Source of the DNA: Alcanivorax sp.
GTDB lineage: Bacteria > Pseudomonadota > Gammaproteobacteria > Pseudomonadales > Alcanivoracaceae
Assembly (NCBI GenBank): GCA_022449455.1
Contig: JAKUPL010000018.1
Location: 28,161-92,160, forward strand
Direction: 5' to 3'
DNA: 64,000 bases
Shown here: positions 16,645 to 25,407 of the stretch, one piece after another
Layout of the letters: the number at the start of each line of letters is the position of its first letter
Position numbering within the stretch: the stretch's first letter is position 1
Position numbers and translations under genes: made by a program
The notes under the pieces: model-generated
The model's input: the letters and a program-made list of their open reading frames with translations, nothing else
Told to the model about the DNA's origin: nothing
Databases searched by the model: none

Positions 16645-18246
16645 TTATTTCACCACCGGGGGCGTTTCAAAGGTATGGAACGGGGCCGGTGAGGGCACTT
16701 CCCATTCCAGACCCTCGGCACCGTCCCAGGGACGGGCCGCGGCCTTCTCGCCTTTCTTCATGGCGCACAGCAGACAGACCGCCAGGAAGAACAGCTGCGA
16801 CAGACCGAACCAGAAACCACCGATGGAAATCCAGAAGTTGTAGTCCGCGAACTGCAGCGCGTAGTCGGCGTAGCGACGGGGCATGCCGGCCAGGCCCACG
16901 AAGTGCATCGGGAAGAACAGCAGGTTCACCGACAGCAGGGAGCTCCAGAAATGCAGCTCGCCGAGCAGCTTGTTGGGCATCACGCCGGACCACTTGGGCA
17001 GCCAGTAGTAGGCGGCGGCGAACATGCTGAACACCGCGCCGGTCACCAGTACGTAGTGGAAATGCGCCACCACGAAGTAGGTGTCGTGGTACTGGAAGTC
17101 CACCGGGGTGATCGCCAGCATCAGACCGGACAGGCCGCCACAGGTGAACAGGATCACGAAGGCGATGGCCCACTTCATCGGCAGCTCGAAGGTCATCGAA
17201 CCGCGCCACATGGTGGCCACCCAGTTGAACACCTTCACGCCGGTGGGTACCGAGATCAGCATGGTCATGTACATGAAGAACAGGGTGCCGGCCAGCGGCA
17301 TGCCCACGGTGAACATGTGGTGGGCCCAGACCACGAAGCTGAGCAGCGCGATGGAGGCGGTGGCGTAGACCATGGAGGCGTAGCCGAACAGCTGCTTGCG
17401 CGCGAAGGTCGGAATGATGGACGACACGATCCCGAAGGCGGGCAGGATCATGATGTACACCTCGGGGTGCCCGAAGAACCAGAACACGTGCTGGAACAGC
17501 ACCGGGTCACCGCCGCCGGCGGCGCTGAAGAAGCTGGTGCCGAAGTGGCGATCGGTAAGCATCATGGTCACCGCGCCGGCCAGCACCGGCATCACCGCGA
17601 TCAGCAGGAAGGCGGTGATCAGCCAGGTCCATACGAACAGCGGCATTTTCATCAGGGTCATGCCCGGCGCGCGCAGGTTGAACACGGTCACGATCACGTT
17701 GATCGCGCCCATGATCGAGGAGATCCCCATCATGTGCACGGACAGGATGAACAGGTCGGTGGAGGCCGGGCCGTACTCGGTGGAGAGCGGCGCGTAGAAG
17801 GTCCAGCCGAAGTTCGGCGCGCTCGGGTGGCCGGCGCCGAAGGCGCTCATGAACACCGAGCTCAGCAGGATCAGGAACGCGAACGGCAGAATCCAGAACG
17901 ACCAGTTGTTCATGCGCGGCAGCGCCATGTCCGGCGCGCCGATCATCAGCGGAATCATCCAGTTGGCGAACCCGACGAAGCCCGGCATGACGGCGCCGAA
18001 CACCATGGCGAGGCCATGGACGGTGGTCATCTGGTTGAAGAATTCCGGGTCCACGAACTGCATGCCCGGTTCCAGCAACTCAGTACGGATCACCATGGCC
18101 AGCAGGCCACCCACCAGGAACATGATGAAGCTGAACCACAGGTACAGCGTGCCAATGTCCTTATGGTTGGTGCTGAACAGCCAGCGTTTCAGGCCGGTCG
18201 GGGCGTGGTGATGATGGTCATCGTGTGCAGCGGCAGCGGTACTCAT
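16645..18246 (-). CDS. coxA: Cytochrome c oxidase subunit I
   Basis: A 533-residue, twelve-helix catalytic subunit holding heme a and the heme a3-CuB centre. Key segments include GLAMVFGAVMPGFVGFANW, the HPEVYI CuB ligand and cross-linked tyrosine, WAHHMFTVG with two further CuB histidines, and FHYVLVTGAVF carrying heme ligands. The N-terminus is histidine-rich (AAAAHDDHHHH). The start at 18246 is preceded by GGGGAGAGCG; six extra in-frame codons upstream are not needed. Fourteen bases separate it from coxB. Confidence 0.98.
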   Translation of the reverse strand: MSTAAAAHDDHHHHAPTGLKRWLFSTNHKDIGTLYLWFSFIMFLVGGLLAMVIRTELLEPGMQFVDPEFFNQMTTVHGLAMVFGAVMPGFVGFANWMIPLMIGAPDMALPRMNNWSFWILPFAFLILLSSVFMSAFGAGHPSAPNFGWTFYAPLSTEYGPASTDLFILSVHMMGISSIMGAINVIVTVFNLRAPGMTLMKMPLFVWTWLITAFLLIAVMPVLAGAVTMMLTDRHFGTSFFSAAGGGDPVLFQHVFWFFGHPEVYIMILPAFGIVSSIIPTFARKQLFGYASMVYATASIALLSFVVWAHHMFTVGMPLAGTLFFMYMTMLISVPTGVKVFNWVATMWRGSMTFELPMKWAIAFVILFTCGGLSGLMLAITPVDFQYHDTYFVVAHFHYVLVTGAVFSMFAAAYYWLPKWSGVMPNKLLGELHFWSSLLSVNLLFFPMHFVGLAGMPRRYADYALQFADYNFWISIGGFWFGLSQLFFLAVCLLCAMKKGEKAAARPWDGAEGLEWEVPSPAPFHTFETPPVVK

Positions 18247-18260
18247 CGCTCTCCCCTCCC

Positions 18261-19469
18261 TCACTCTTGTTCGTAGACGTCTTCGGGTTGAATCAGGTCG
18301 CCGGTCTCGTTACCCCAGGCGTTACGCTCGTAGGTAATGACGGAGGCGATCTGGCGCGGTGACAACTGGGCGGCGAAAGCGGGCATGGCGCCACGGCCTT
18401 CCACCAGCACATGGATGTGCTCTTCCAGATGTTCTTCCTGGGTGGCGAAGTCGCTGCCCGCGAACGGCAGGCCCACACCGCCTTCCCCATTGTTGCCATG
18501 ACACACGGCGCAGTTGCCGGCGTAGGTCTGCTGGCCGAGCTCCATGGCCTCGTCCAGATCGGCGAACGGCGTCAGGTCCGGGGCCGCGGCGGCCTCTTCC
18601 TTCTTCTGCGCCAGCCAGTCGGCGAACTCGGCCTGGCTCACCACCTTGGCCTCGATGGGCATGAAGGCGTGGTTCTTGCCGCACAGCTCGGCGCACTGAC
18701 CATAGTAGGTGCCTTCCTTGCCTTCGGGAACCTTGGCCCAGGTCTCGTTGACAAAGCCGGGGATGGCGTCCTTCTTGCCGCCGAAGTCCGGCACCCAGAA
18801 GGAGTGGATCACGTCGGCGGAGGTGACCAGGAAACGCACTTTCTGGCCGGACGGCAGCACCAGGGGCTGGTCCACTTCCAGGTTGTAGTTGGCGCCTTTC
18901 TCGGGGAACTCGTTGCCCACGGCGTCCTGGGCGGTGCCGTAGGGGAACAGGCCGCCGGCGAGCACCGGGTTGTTGATCTGTTCCGGCGGGGTGGCGATGT
19001 TGGACATGAAGGAGACGCCGATATTGTTGTCGTCGGCGTAGGTGAGGTACTCGTACTCCCACTTCCAGCGATGGCCGGTGACCTTCACGGTGAGTTCCGC
19101 GTCGGAGGAGTCATCCAGCTCGATCAGCACGCGGGTGGCGGGCACCGCCATGGCGATCAGGATGATGAACGGAATGACCGTCCACAGGACCTCCAGGAAC
19201 ACGTGCTCGTGGAACGTGGCCGGGTTCGGATGGCGGGAACGGCGGTGACGGATCATGGAGATCAGAATCAGGCCGAACACCAGCAAGCCGATGATGGTGA
19301 CGATCCAGAGGATGGTGGTGTGAAGATCGTACACTTCCTGGCTGACCGCGGTGACCCCGGGCCGCAGGTTGTGGTCGGAACGTTCAGTCCAGTCGCTGGC
19401 CACGGCCATGCCGCTGATCATCAGCGAAATGAGACCGACCGCCGCGCGGTGGAACAGAGTTGACTGCAT
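18261..19469 (-). CDS. coxB: Cytochrome c oxidase subunit II with fused cytochrome c domain
   Basis: A 402-residue subunit II of the caa3-like type. After a signal peptide and two membrane helices (about 48-71 and 89-112) comes the CuA cupredoxin domain with ligands H222, C259, C263, H267 and M270 (in QCAELCGKNHAFM). A C-terminal c-type heme domain has CAVCH at 320-324 and a probable axial methionine in GAMPAF. The first gene of the cox operon; RBS GGGAGCTAACGC precedes the ATG. Confidence 0.97.
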   Translation of the reverse strand: MQSTLFHRAAVGLISLMISGMAVASDWTERSDHNLRPGVTAVSQEVYDLHTTILWIVTIIGLLVFGLILISMIRHRRSRHPNPATFHEHVFLEVLWTVIPFIILIAMAVPATRVLIELDDSSDAELTVKVTGHRWKWEYEYLTYADDNNIGVSFMSNIATPPEQINNPVLAGGLFPYGTAQDAVGNEFPEKGANYNLEVDQPLVLPSGQKVRFLVTSADVIHSFWVPDFGGKKDAIPGFVNETWAKVPEGKEGTYYGQCAELCGKNHAFMPIEAKVVSQAEFADWLAQKKEEAAAAPDLTPFADLDEAMELGQQTYAGNCAVCHGNNGEGGVGLPFAGSDFATQEEHLEEHIHVLVEGRGAMPAFAAQLSPRQIASVITYERNAWGNETGDLIQPEDVYEQE

Positions 19470-19872
19470 GCGTTAGCTCCCTGTTTTCCCCAGCGAGTCC
19501 CCCCCGGAACAAGGGGGCACGCCTTTTCTTTTGCCGTCACCGGCACCTGGAAAGCGAGTTTCAGGATAAGATGCTGTGGAGCCCTGCCGGGGCCCTGCCC
19601 GGAAGGGCGGGGGCGGCCAAGGGGGTGGCCAAAAACCCGCCTTATTATTGAGAAAATCGCCTTAGAACAATCACTTACAGGAAGTGAGGAAAAAGGCGGC
19701 GGTCTCCCAGGGTGCGGCAAAATGCCCCACGGCATTGTGGGCCGTAACTCTAGTCATTCAAAGGGGCAAAGTCCAGCCGCCAGGCCCGCAAAACAACGGC
19801 TTGCGGGGGATGCCGGACGATCAATCTGTGCTAGACTGCGCGCCCGTTTCAGGCACTCATACCTCCCGGATC
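19470..19872. other. Intergenic region between coxB and the DUF1820 gene
   Basis: No credible gene in this divergent 403-bp gap. It should hold the minus-strand cox promoter: GAACAA (19665-19670) and ATTATT (19644-19649) read on the minus strand as weak TTGTTC and AATAAT boxes, 15 bp apart. A small CCCCC/GGGGG hairpin at 19501-19517 falls in the cox leader. On the plus strand a TGCTAGACT extended -10-like sequence at 19829-19837 precedes the DUF1820 gene. Confidence 0.4.
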
Positions 19873-20205
19873 ATGTCGAAAAGCCGTCAAATCTATCGGG
19901 TTATTTTCCTCAACCAGGGCCAGATCTACGAAATCTACGTAGGTCAGATCTACGCCAGCGACCTTTATGGCTTTATCGAAGTGGAAGAATTCCTGTTCGG
20001 TGAGCGGGCGCAGATGGTGGTGGACCCCTCCGAGGAGAAGCTCAAGAACCAGTTCGCCGGGGTGCAGCGTTCCTTTATTCCCATGCACGCGGTGATCCGC
20101 ATCGACGAGGTGGAGAAGGAAGGCGTGGGCAAGATCACCGAGGCGGGCAGCAACGTCACCGCCTTTCCCCTGCCGTTCGGCCCCGGTGGCGGCAAGAAGA
20201 CCTGA
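19873..20205 (+). CDS. DUF1820 family protein
   Basis: A 110-residue cytosolic protein of the DUF1820 family, found in pseudomonads and relatives, function unknown. The opening MSKSRQIYRVIFLNQGQIYE and GFIEVEEFLFGE are characteristic, and the tail is glycine and lysine rich. The frame is open for 63 codons upstream but the family begins at this ATG. Convergent with a minus-strand transcript that ends at the terminator 22 bp downstream. Confidence 0.85.
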   Translation: MSKSRQIYRVIFLNQGQIYEIYVGQIYASDLYGFIEVEEFLFGERAQMVVDPSEEKLKNQFAGVQRSFIPMHAVIRIDEVEKEGVGKITEAGSNVTAFPLPFGPGGGKKT

Positions 20206-20226
20206 GCCTTTCTGAATGAGTACGGC

Positions 20227-20259
20227 AAAAAAGAAGGGCGTCAGCCTGACTGTACGCCC
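20227..20259 (-). terminator. Intrinsic terminator for a minus-strand transcript
   Basis: Read on the minus strand: GGGCGT, A, CAG, loop TCAGG, CTG, ACGCCC, then TTCTTTTTT. Six plus three base pairs with one bulged A, followed by a T-rich tail. It ends transcripts coming from the small gene at 20566-20754 or from an RNA in the 300 bp between. Confidence 0.7.
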
Positions 20260-20565
20260 GGAGGGTTGCCTGATTGTATTGGGAGACTCACTGGGTTAGT
20301 GCCGTATCGGTGGAGGAAGTTCCCCACCTGGCGTTCCCATCCCGACAAATTTTCGAATCAGCGCATCGTATTCGGTCCGACCGCGCCGGCGGAGCGCTTG
20401 CGTCCTTGCTCCCTGGCCCTCCCTGATGGCCTTGCGCCCACCAACAATCGCGCCGTCGGTACGCAGTCAGAGGCTTGCGCGGGGCAGTCGTTCCTGGCCC
20501 GGCAAGGAACTGTGAACGACCGCACGCCGGTTTTTCGAATTTAACCTTTGGCGCTCCGGCCCGGG
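20260..20565 (-). other. Non-coding stretch, possible sRNA or long 3' untranslated region
   Basis: About 300 bp upstream of the minus-strand terminator with no convincing start codon or coding pattern. A hairpin GGTGGGGAACTTCCTCCACC is visible on the minus strand at 20309-20328. One minus-strand frame has an open stretch of about 50 codons ending in a stop near 20297, but no standard start codon, so it could be a gene remnant. I could not match it to 6S RNA, RNase P, tmRNA or SRP RNA. Confidence 0.3.
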
Positions 20566-20754
20566 TCAGTCCCGCCGGTCCCGGTCGGGGCCGGGCACGA
20601 ACAGGGTGGGGCTGTTCTCCGCCACGTCGTCTTTCACCGAGCGGGCTTCGCCGGCCTGATCGCCGCCCCAAACGGTGCGGGCCAGATCAGCCTGGGCGGG
20701 CAGCCAGAGGGCGGAGGTGATGGCGATCAGACCCTGGATGGCCAGTTTGGTCAT
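20566..20754 (-). CDS. Small putative exported protein, 62 residues
   Basis: An ORF with a clear ribosome-binding site, CAGGAG eight bases before the ATG, and an N-terminus like a signal peptide (MTKLAIQGLIAITSALWLPA, then QADLA). The remainder is hydrophilic and ends in VPGPDRDRRD. No family recognised. It could be cleaved after the QA and exported as a peptide of about 40 residues. A terminator lies 300 bp downstream on the same strand. Confidence 0.5.
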   Translation of the reverse strand: MTKLAIQGLIAITSALWLPAQADLARTVWGGDQAGEARSVKDDVAENSPTLFVPGPDRDRRD

Positions 20755-20943
20755 GGCGAGCACTCCTGAACGGCAATGATTTCCATTTTTGAACGGCCAG
20801 GGGGGCGCCGGTTCCCGATCAGGGGCACTTTCCACCGCGCAGGGGCGGGGCCGGGTCCGAAAACGTCCACATCGGAGGGCTGCCGCATTGCCGGTGGTCG
20901 CCGGCGCCGTGTTTAATGGCAACGTTTTTATCGGGAGAAACGC

Positions 20944-21669
20944 ATGAGTGATATCGTTAATCAGGCCATCGACTACGAGGTGGACGGCCGCACCTTCCAG
21001 GGCCATCTTCTTTATCTGCGCGGCGCCAGCCCCAGTCGCGCCCTGCTGATGGCCCCCAATTTCTTCGGCATCAGCGACGCCGCCATCGCCCAGGCGGAAC
21101 GTCAATTGGACAACACCCGGGCGATTTTCGTGCTGGACCCGTTCGGCAAGGACGTGCGCCCGCAAACCCCGGACCAGGCCATGGAGGCCATGGGCGCGGC
21201 GCGTGCCGACAATGCCGCCCTGCGCGCGCGGCTGCGCGGCGCCCTGGCGGTGCTGGAGCGGGAGGCCGGTGAGCTGGGCATCGCCCGGGACCGGCTGGCG
21301 ATGCTCGGCTTCTGTTTCGGTGGTGCCTGTGCCCTGGAGCTGGCCCGCGACGGCGCTGATCTGCGCGCCTTTGTCAGCTTCCACGGCCTGCTGGATACGC
21401 CGGCGCCGGCCGCCGGCCCGGTGAAGGGCAGCGTGCTGGTGCTGAACGGCGCCGACGATCCCATGGTCAGTGAGGACTCACTGAAGGCGTTCAAGAAGGA
21501 AATGGACGGGGCCGGCGCGGACTGGCAGCTCACCCATTTCGGTGGGGCGGTGCATTCCTTCACCGACCCGGGGGCGAACATGCCGGGCCGCTCGGTCTAC
21601 GACCCGAAAGTGTCGCGGCGCGCCTTCGCGGCCATGGACGATCTGTTCGACGAGGTGTTCAGCGCCTGA
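20944..21669 (+). CDS. Dienelactone hydrolase family protein
   Basis: A 241-residue cytosolic alpha/beta-hydrolase of the dienelactone hydrolase family. The nucleophile is Cys124 in GFCFGG, the acid is in NGADDPMV and the histidine in GGAVHSF, giving a Cys-His-Asp triad. An RBS (GGGAGAAACGC) precedes the ATG. Substrate is unknown; many family members act on simple esters or lactones. It is convergent with the esterase gene at 21695, with a REP-like palindrome in the 25-bp gap. Confidence 0.88.
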   Translation: MSDIVNQAIDYEVDGRTFQGHLLYLRGASPSRALLMAPNFFGISDAAIAQAERQLDNTRAIFVLDPFGKDVRPQTPDQAMEAMGAARADNAALRARLRGALAVLEREAGELGIARDRLAMLGFCFGGACALELARDGADLRAFVSFHGLLDTPAPAAGPVKGSVLVLNGADDPMVSEDSLKAFKKEMDGAGADWQLTHFGGAVHSFTDPGANMPGRSVYDPKVSRRAFAAMDDLFDEVFSA

Positions 21670-21689
21670 AGCGGTCGTTCGACCGCGAT
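21670..21689. repeat. REP-like palindrome, half unit
   Basis: AGCGGTCGTTCGACCGCGAT, with the stem GCGGTC/GACCGC, sits in the gap between two convergent genes. The identical 20-mer recurs as the right arm of the long inverted repeat at 43571-43633. It could act as a weak terminator between the genes. Confidence 0.65.
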
Positions 21690-21694
21690 CGCCG

Positions 21695-22345
21695 TTAATC
21701 GAGGACCCGCGCCAGGAAGGCGGCAATGTCCTGGATCTCCTCCAGGCATACCGCGTGCTCCATCGGGTAGGTCTTGTACTCGGTGGGGTAGCCCTTGGCA
21801 CTCAGGGTGTCCGCCGCCCGGCGGCCGCCCTGTTCCGGCACCATCGGATCGAAGGTGCCGTGGGCGATGAACACCGGCAGGCCGGCGTTGGCCTCGCTGA
21901 ACGCCACGCTGTCGGCGGTGGCGAAGTAGGTGGACAGCGCCATCAGCCCGGCCAGCTTTTGCGGATGCCGCAGGGCCGCTTCATAGGCCACCGCGCCCCC
22001 CTGGGAAAAGCCGGCCACCACGATGCGGTCGGCGGGCACGCCGCGCTCGATTTCCCGCTCGATCAGCGCGTCCACCTGGGCGGCGGACCGGCGGATGCCG
22101 TCCTCGTCCACCGGGCTGGTGCCGCCCAGGCCGGCGATGTCGTACCAGGCCGGCATCACCATGCCGCCGTTCACCGTCACCGGGATTTGCGGGGCATGGG
22201 GAAACACGAAGCGGGTGCGCTTGCGACCCAGCTCCGGCACCACCGGCTCGAAGTCGTGGCCGCTGGCGCCCAGGCCGTGCAGCCAGATCACGCTGGAGTC
22301 CGCGGGTTGTTGCGGGTCCAGTTCCACGCAGGGCAGATAGTCCAT
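21695..22345 (-). CDS. Carboxylesterase, acyl-protein-thioesterase type
   Basis: A 216-residue alpha/beta-hydrolase of the phospholipase/carboxylesterase family. The typical IWLHGLGASGHDFEPVVPEL opens the domain, the nucleophilic serine is in GFSQGGAV, the aspartate in GTFDPMV and the histidine in PMEHAVC. The ATG at 22345 has AAGGAGAACAGC before it, so the longer TTG start at 22360 is rejected. It follows rapA on the same strand, 23 bp after its stop. Confidence 0.9.
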   Translation of the reverse strand: MDYLPCVELDPQQPADSSVIWLHGLGASGHDFEPVVPELGRKRTRFVFPHAPQIPVTVNGGMVMPAWYDIAGLGGTSPVDEDGIRRSAAQVDALIEREIERGVPADRIVVAGFSQGGAVAYEAALRHPQKLAGLMALSTYFATADSVAFSEANAGLPVFIAHGTFDPMVPEQGGRRAADTLSAKGYPTEYKTYPMEHAVCLEEIQDIAAFLARVLD

Positions 22346-22368
22346 GCTGTTCTCCTTCAATGGCCGGT

Positions 22369-25248
22369 TCAGTTGCCGGCGACGATGACGCGCACCGCCT
22401 CCAGGCGGAAGCGGGCATCGCCGATGCGCTCTTCCAGGGCCTCGGTCTGCCGTTCCAGGTAGGTGATTTCCTCCTCCCGGACCAGCGGGTTCTTGTCACG
22501 CAGGGCACGCAGCCGGCGCAGCGCCTGATCCTGGCTGTCGCGCATCGCCGCCAGGGCCTGCTCGATCACCGCCCGGGCCTGGCCGGCTGCGTTCCGCTCG
22601 TCGTCCTTGAGCAGTTGCTCCAGCAGGCCCTTCTGGCTGGCCACGATCTTGCGCGCCAGCGGCTTCTCCAGCTTGTGGCACTGCCGGCACAGGGCGTCGT
22701 GGGTGATCGCCGAGGACAGGTCGCGGCCGTTGGCGTCCAGCAGCCGGCGCACCGTGGTCACCGGCAGAAAGCGGTCCGCCTGCAAATGGCGGGGCGCCAC
22801 CGGCTCCACCGTGTAGACCGCCTCCACCAGCAGGGTGCCGGCCTTGATCTTGGGATTCTTGAGCAGGCTCACCGAGGCCTTGCCGCGGTGCTCGTCAAGA
22901 ATCAGATCCAGGGCGCCGCCCACCAGCGGATGCTCCCAGGTGAGGAACTGCATGTCGTCGCGGGCGATGGCGGTGCCGCGCCGGTCGGTGACGGTGACGC
23001 CTTCCTCGGGCAGGTGCGGGAATGGCTCGCGCAGGTGCGGCCCGGGCTTGAGAATCCAGGCGTCGTCGGAGTGCTCTTCCTGGTCCACGCCGTAGTGGTC
23101 GAACACCCGGGTCATGAACGGCCAGGGGCTGTCGGCGTCGGCGGCGGCCAGTTGTTCCTTGAGGGTCTCCGCCCGAACGGGGTCGAAGGAGGCCAGCTCC
23201 AGCAGCCGGTCGCGGCCCTGTTCCAGCCGCTCGCGCAGGGCGCCGGCCTCGCGGCGGGTCAGGCTCACCAGGTCGTCCAGCAGGGCGCCGTCGTCCGGCT
23301 TGGTGAGCGCGGCCTCCAGGGCCTCGCCGGTGCGCTGGCGGATTTCGTGGCCGGCGGGATTGGTGTGCTCGAAGGCGTTCATGCCCTGGTGGTACCAGTG
23401 GAACAGTACCTCCTGGGCGTGGCCCTGGAAGTAGGGCACATGGATTTGTACGTCCTCGCTCTGGCCGATGCGGTCCAGGCGGCCGATGCGCTGCTCCAGC
23501 AGGTCCGGGTCCAGGGGCAGGTCCATCAGCACCAGATGGTGGGCGAACTGGAAGTTGCGGCCCTCGGAGCCAATCTCCGAACAGATCAGTGCCTGGGCGC
23601 CGTCCTCGTGGTCGGCGAAATAGGCGGCGGCCCGGTCGCGCTCGATCAGGTCCATGCCTTCATGGAACACCGCCAGGTTCATGCCCAGCTTGTAGCCGCA
23701 ATGGGCGTGCAGGTCGATGGCGGTGTCGCGGCGGGCGCAGATCACCAGCACCTTGTCGCCCCGGTGTTCCTTGAGAAAACGTTCCAGCCAGGTGACGCGC
23801 GGGTCCTCGCCGCACCAGCGGTCGTCGCCGAAGCCGGCTTCCGGGTACAGGCGCAGGGCCAGTTCCTCGTCCGCGTCCACCCGGTAGTTGTCCGGCAGCG
23901 CCAGCGGCTCGCCGTGCACCTGGCGGGCCGGGAAGCCGGCCACGTTCTGGCGGGTATTGCGGAACATCACCCGGCCCGGGCCGAAGCGGTCCAGCAGCTC
24001 GGCCAGCACCGCTTCGCGGTGGGCTTCGTCCACGGTCTCGTCGGGCAGCAACGCGGCGGCGCGTTGCTTCAGATCCGCCGGCCAGTGGTCCTGGTCGTGC
24101 AGTTCGCCGACCAGCGCCGCCACCTCCCGGTAGCGTTCCTGTTCGGCCACGAAGGCGTCCAGGTCCGGGTAGCGGTCCGGGTCCAGCAGGCGCAGCCGGG
24201 CGAAGTGGCTTTCCAGGCCGAGCTGTTCCGGGGTGGCGGTGAGCAGCAGCAGGCCGCGGCTGGCGCCGGCCAGTTGCTCCACCCGCCGGTAGGCCTCGGA
24301 GGGCGCGTCCGGCGACCAGTGCAGATGGTGGGCCTCGTCGACGATCACCAGGTCCCAGTCCGCCGCCGCCAGGCTGTCGATGTCGCAGCCCTCCAGGAAG
24401 GCGGTGCTGCACAGCACCAGCTGCTCGGAAAGAAACGGGTTGTCGTCGATCTCCGGCGCGTCGCCTTCGCCTTCCGACTCGGCGAACAGATCCGCCAGCA
24501 TCTCCTTGACCTCGTCCACGCTGGGGCGGGAGAGGGCGTTGAGGCGTTCCTCGTCGAAGATCGAAAAGCGCAGATTGAAACGCCGCGCCATTTCCACGAA
24601 CCACTGGTGCACCAGGGCGTCGGGCACCACGATCAGGGCACGGCGGGCGCGGCCGGTTTCCAGCTGCTGGTGCAGGATCAGGCCCGCTTCGATGGTCTTG
24701 CCCAGGCCCACTTCGTCGGCCAGCAGCACCCGGGGCGCATAGCGGCGTGCCACCTGGTCGGCGATGTGCAACTGGTGGCCGATCAGATCGATGCGCGGGC
24801 CGCGCAGGCCCTGGATCGGGGAGCCCTCGCGGCGGGCGCGGGCCTGCAGCGCGGCCACCCGCAGCTCGAACCAGCGGTTTGACGACAGCTGATTGGTAAG
24901 CAGCCGGTCCAGGGCGCCGCTCAGGCGCAGCCGGTGGCCGAGCAAGGACTCCGGCACCGGCTGTACATTGTCCGGCTCGTCGGCGGGGTAGGCGTGATAG
25001 ACCACCAGGCCGTTGTGGTCCTCCACGTCCTTGACCACCAGGTCCAGGCCGTCGCCGGTGGTCAGCGTATCGCCCACGTCGAAGGTAATGCGCGACAGCG
25101 GCGCGTTGTTCTTCGCGTAGGTACGTTCTTCTTCCACGGCCGGGTAACTGACCGTCACCAGACGGTAGTCCACCTCCTTGATCAGTCCGAGCCCCAGTTC
25201 GGTCTCGGATTCGCTGAGCCAGCGCTGGCCGGGGGTAAATTCGGTCAT
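22369..25248 (-). CDS. rapA: RNA polymerase-associated ATPase RapA
   Basis: A 959-residue Swi2/Snf2 ATPase that recycles RNA polymerase. The N-terminal tudor-like region (FTPGQRWLSESETELGLG) is followed by the helicase core with ADEVGLGKTIEAGL near residues 177-190, the DEAH box in VIVDEAHHLHW, and the C-terminal helicase half with SEIGSEGRNFQFA and QRIGRLDRIGQ. Full length for the family. Seven extra upstream codons in frame are rejected because the family begins MTEFTPGQRW. Confidence 0.97.
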   Translation of the reverse strand: MTEFTPGQRWLSESETELGLGLIKEVDYRLVTVSYPAVEEERTYAKNNAPLSRITFDVGDTLTTGDGLDLVVKDVEDHNGLVVYHAYPADEPDNVQPVPESLLGHRLRLSGALDRLLTNQLSSNRWFELRVAALQARARREGSPIQGLRGPRIDLIGHQLHIADQVARRYAPRVLLADEVGLGKTIEAGLILHQQLETGRARRALIVVPDALVHQWFVEMARRFNLRFSIFDEERLNALSRPSVDEVKEMLADLFAESEGEGDAPEIDDNPFLSEQLVLCSTAFLEGCDIDSLAAADWDLVIVDEAHHLHWSPDAPSEAYRRVEQLAGASRGLLLLTATPEQLGLESHFARLRLLDPDRYPDLDAFVAEQERYREVAALVGELHDQDHWPADLKQRAAALLPDETVDEAHREAVLAELLDRFGPGRVMFRNTRQNVAGFPARQVHGEPLALPDNYRVDADEELALRLYPEAGFGDDRWCGEDPRVTWLERFLKEHRGDKVLVICARRDTAIDLHAHCGYKLGMNLAVFHEGMDLIERDRAAAYFADHEDGAQALICSEIGSEGRNFQFAHHLVLMDLPLDPDLLEQRIGRLDRIGQSEDVQIHVPYFQGHAQEVLFHWYHQGMNAFEHTNPAGHEIRQRTGEALEAALTKPDDGALLDDLVSLTRREAGALRERLEQGRDRLLELASFDPVRAETLKEQLAAADADSPWPFMTRVFDHYGVDQEEHSDDAWILKPGPHLREPFPHLPEEGVTVTDRRGTAIARDDMQFLTWEHPLVGGALDLILDEHRGKASVSLLKNPKIKAGTLLVEAVYTVEPVAPRHLQADRFLPVTTVRRLLDANGRDLSSAITHDALCRQCHKLEKPLARKIVASQKGLLEQLLKDDERNAAGQARAVIEQALAAMRDSQDQALRRLRALRDKNPLVREEEITYLERQTEALEERIGDARFRLEAVRVIVAGN

Positions 25249-25332
25249 GGCTATCCTGTGGCCGATCAATTGGGGAGCGGGATTATACGGGTTCGGCCGC
25301 GTCGGCGCGATGAAAGCGCCGATTCAATTCGC

Positions 25333-25407
25333 GATACAGGATGCAGGATACAGGGTGAAGGAGTGGCACGGTGCCAACCCTGTACCCTTCATCCTGCATC
25401 CTGTATC
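25333..25407. repeat. Nested inverted-repeat element
   Basis: Outer arms GATACAGGATGCAGGA (25333-25348) and its exact complement (25392-25407) enclose an inner pair TACAGGG (25349-25355) and CCCTGTA (25378-25384), and inside that a GGCACGGTGCC palindrome. The right outer arm encodes the last residues and stop codon of the HTH regulator gene. It looks like a mobile intergenic repeat or a strong terminator hairpin. Confidence 0.75.

Noticed and set aside
19627..19645. GTGGCCAAAAACCCGCC resembles the inner repeat of the MITE-like element (GTGGCTAAAAACCCACC)
   Set aside because: The match is under 20 bases and lacks terminal repeats; it could be a remnant but chance is not excluded.
20260..20565. 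Possible 6S, RNase P, tmRNA or SRP RNA
   Set aside because: None of the hallmark motifs of these RNAs is present on either strand.
20288..20671. A 127-codon minus-strand ORF downstream of the small exported protein gene
   Set aside because: No family, no RBS, and its start lies inside the small gene in another frame.
22360..24882. An 840-codon plus-strand frame opposite rapA
   Set aside because: It is antisense to the well-supported RapA coding sequence, with Gln/Val/His-rich composition typical of shadow frames.
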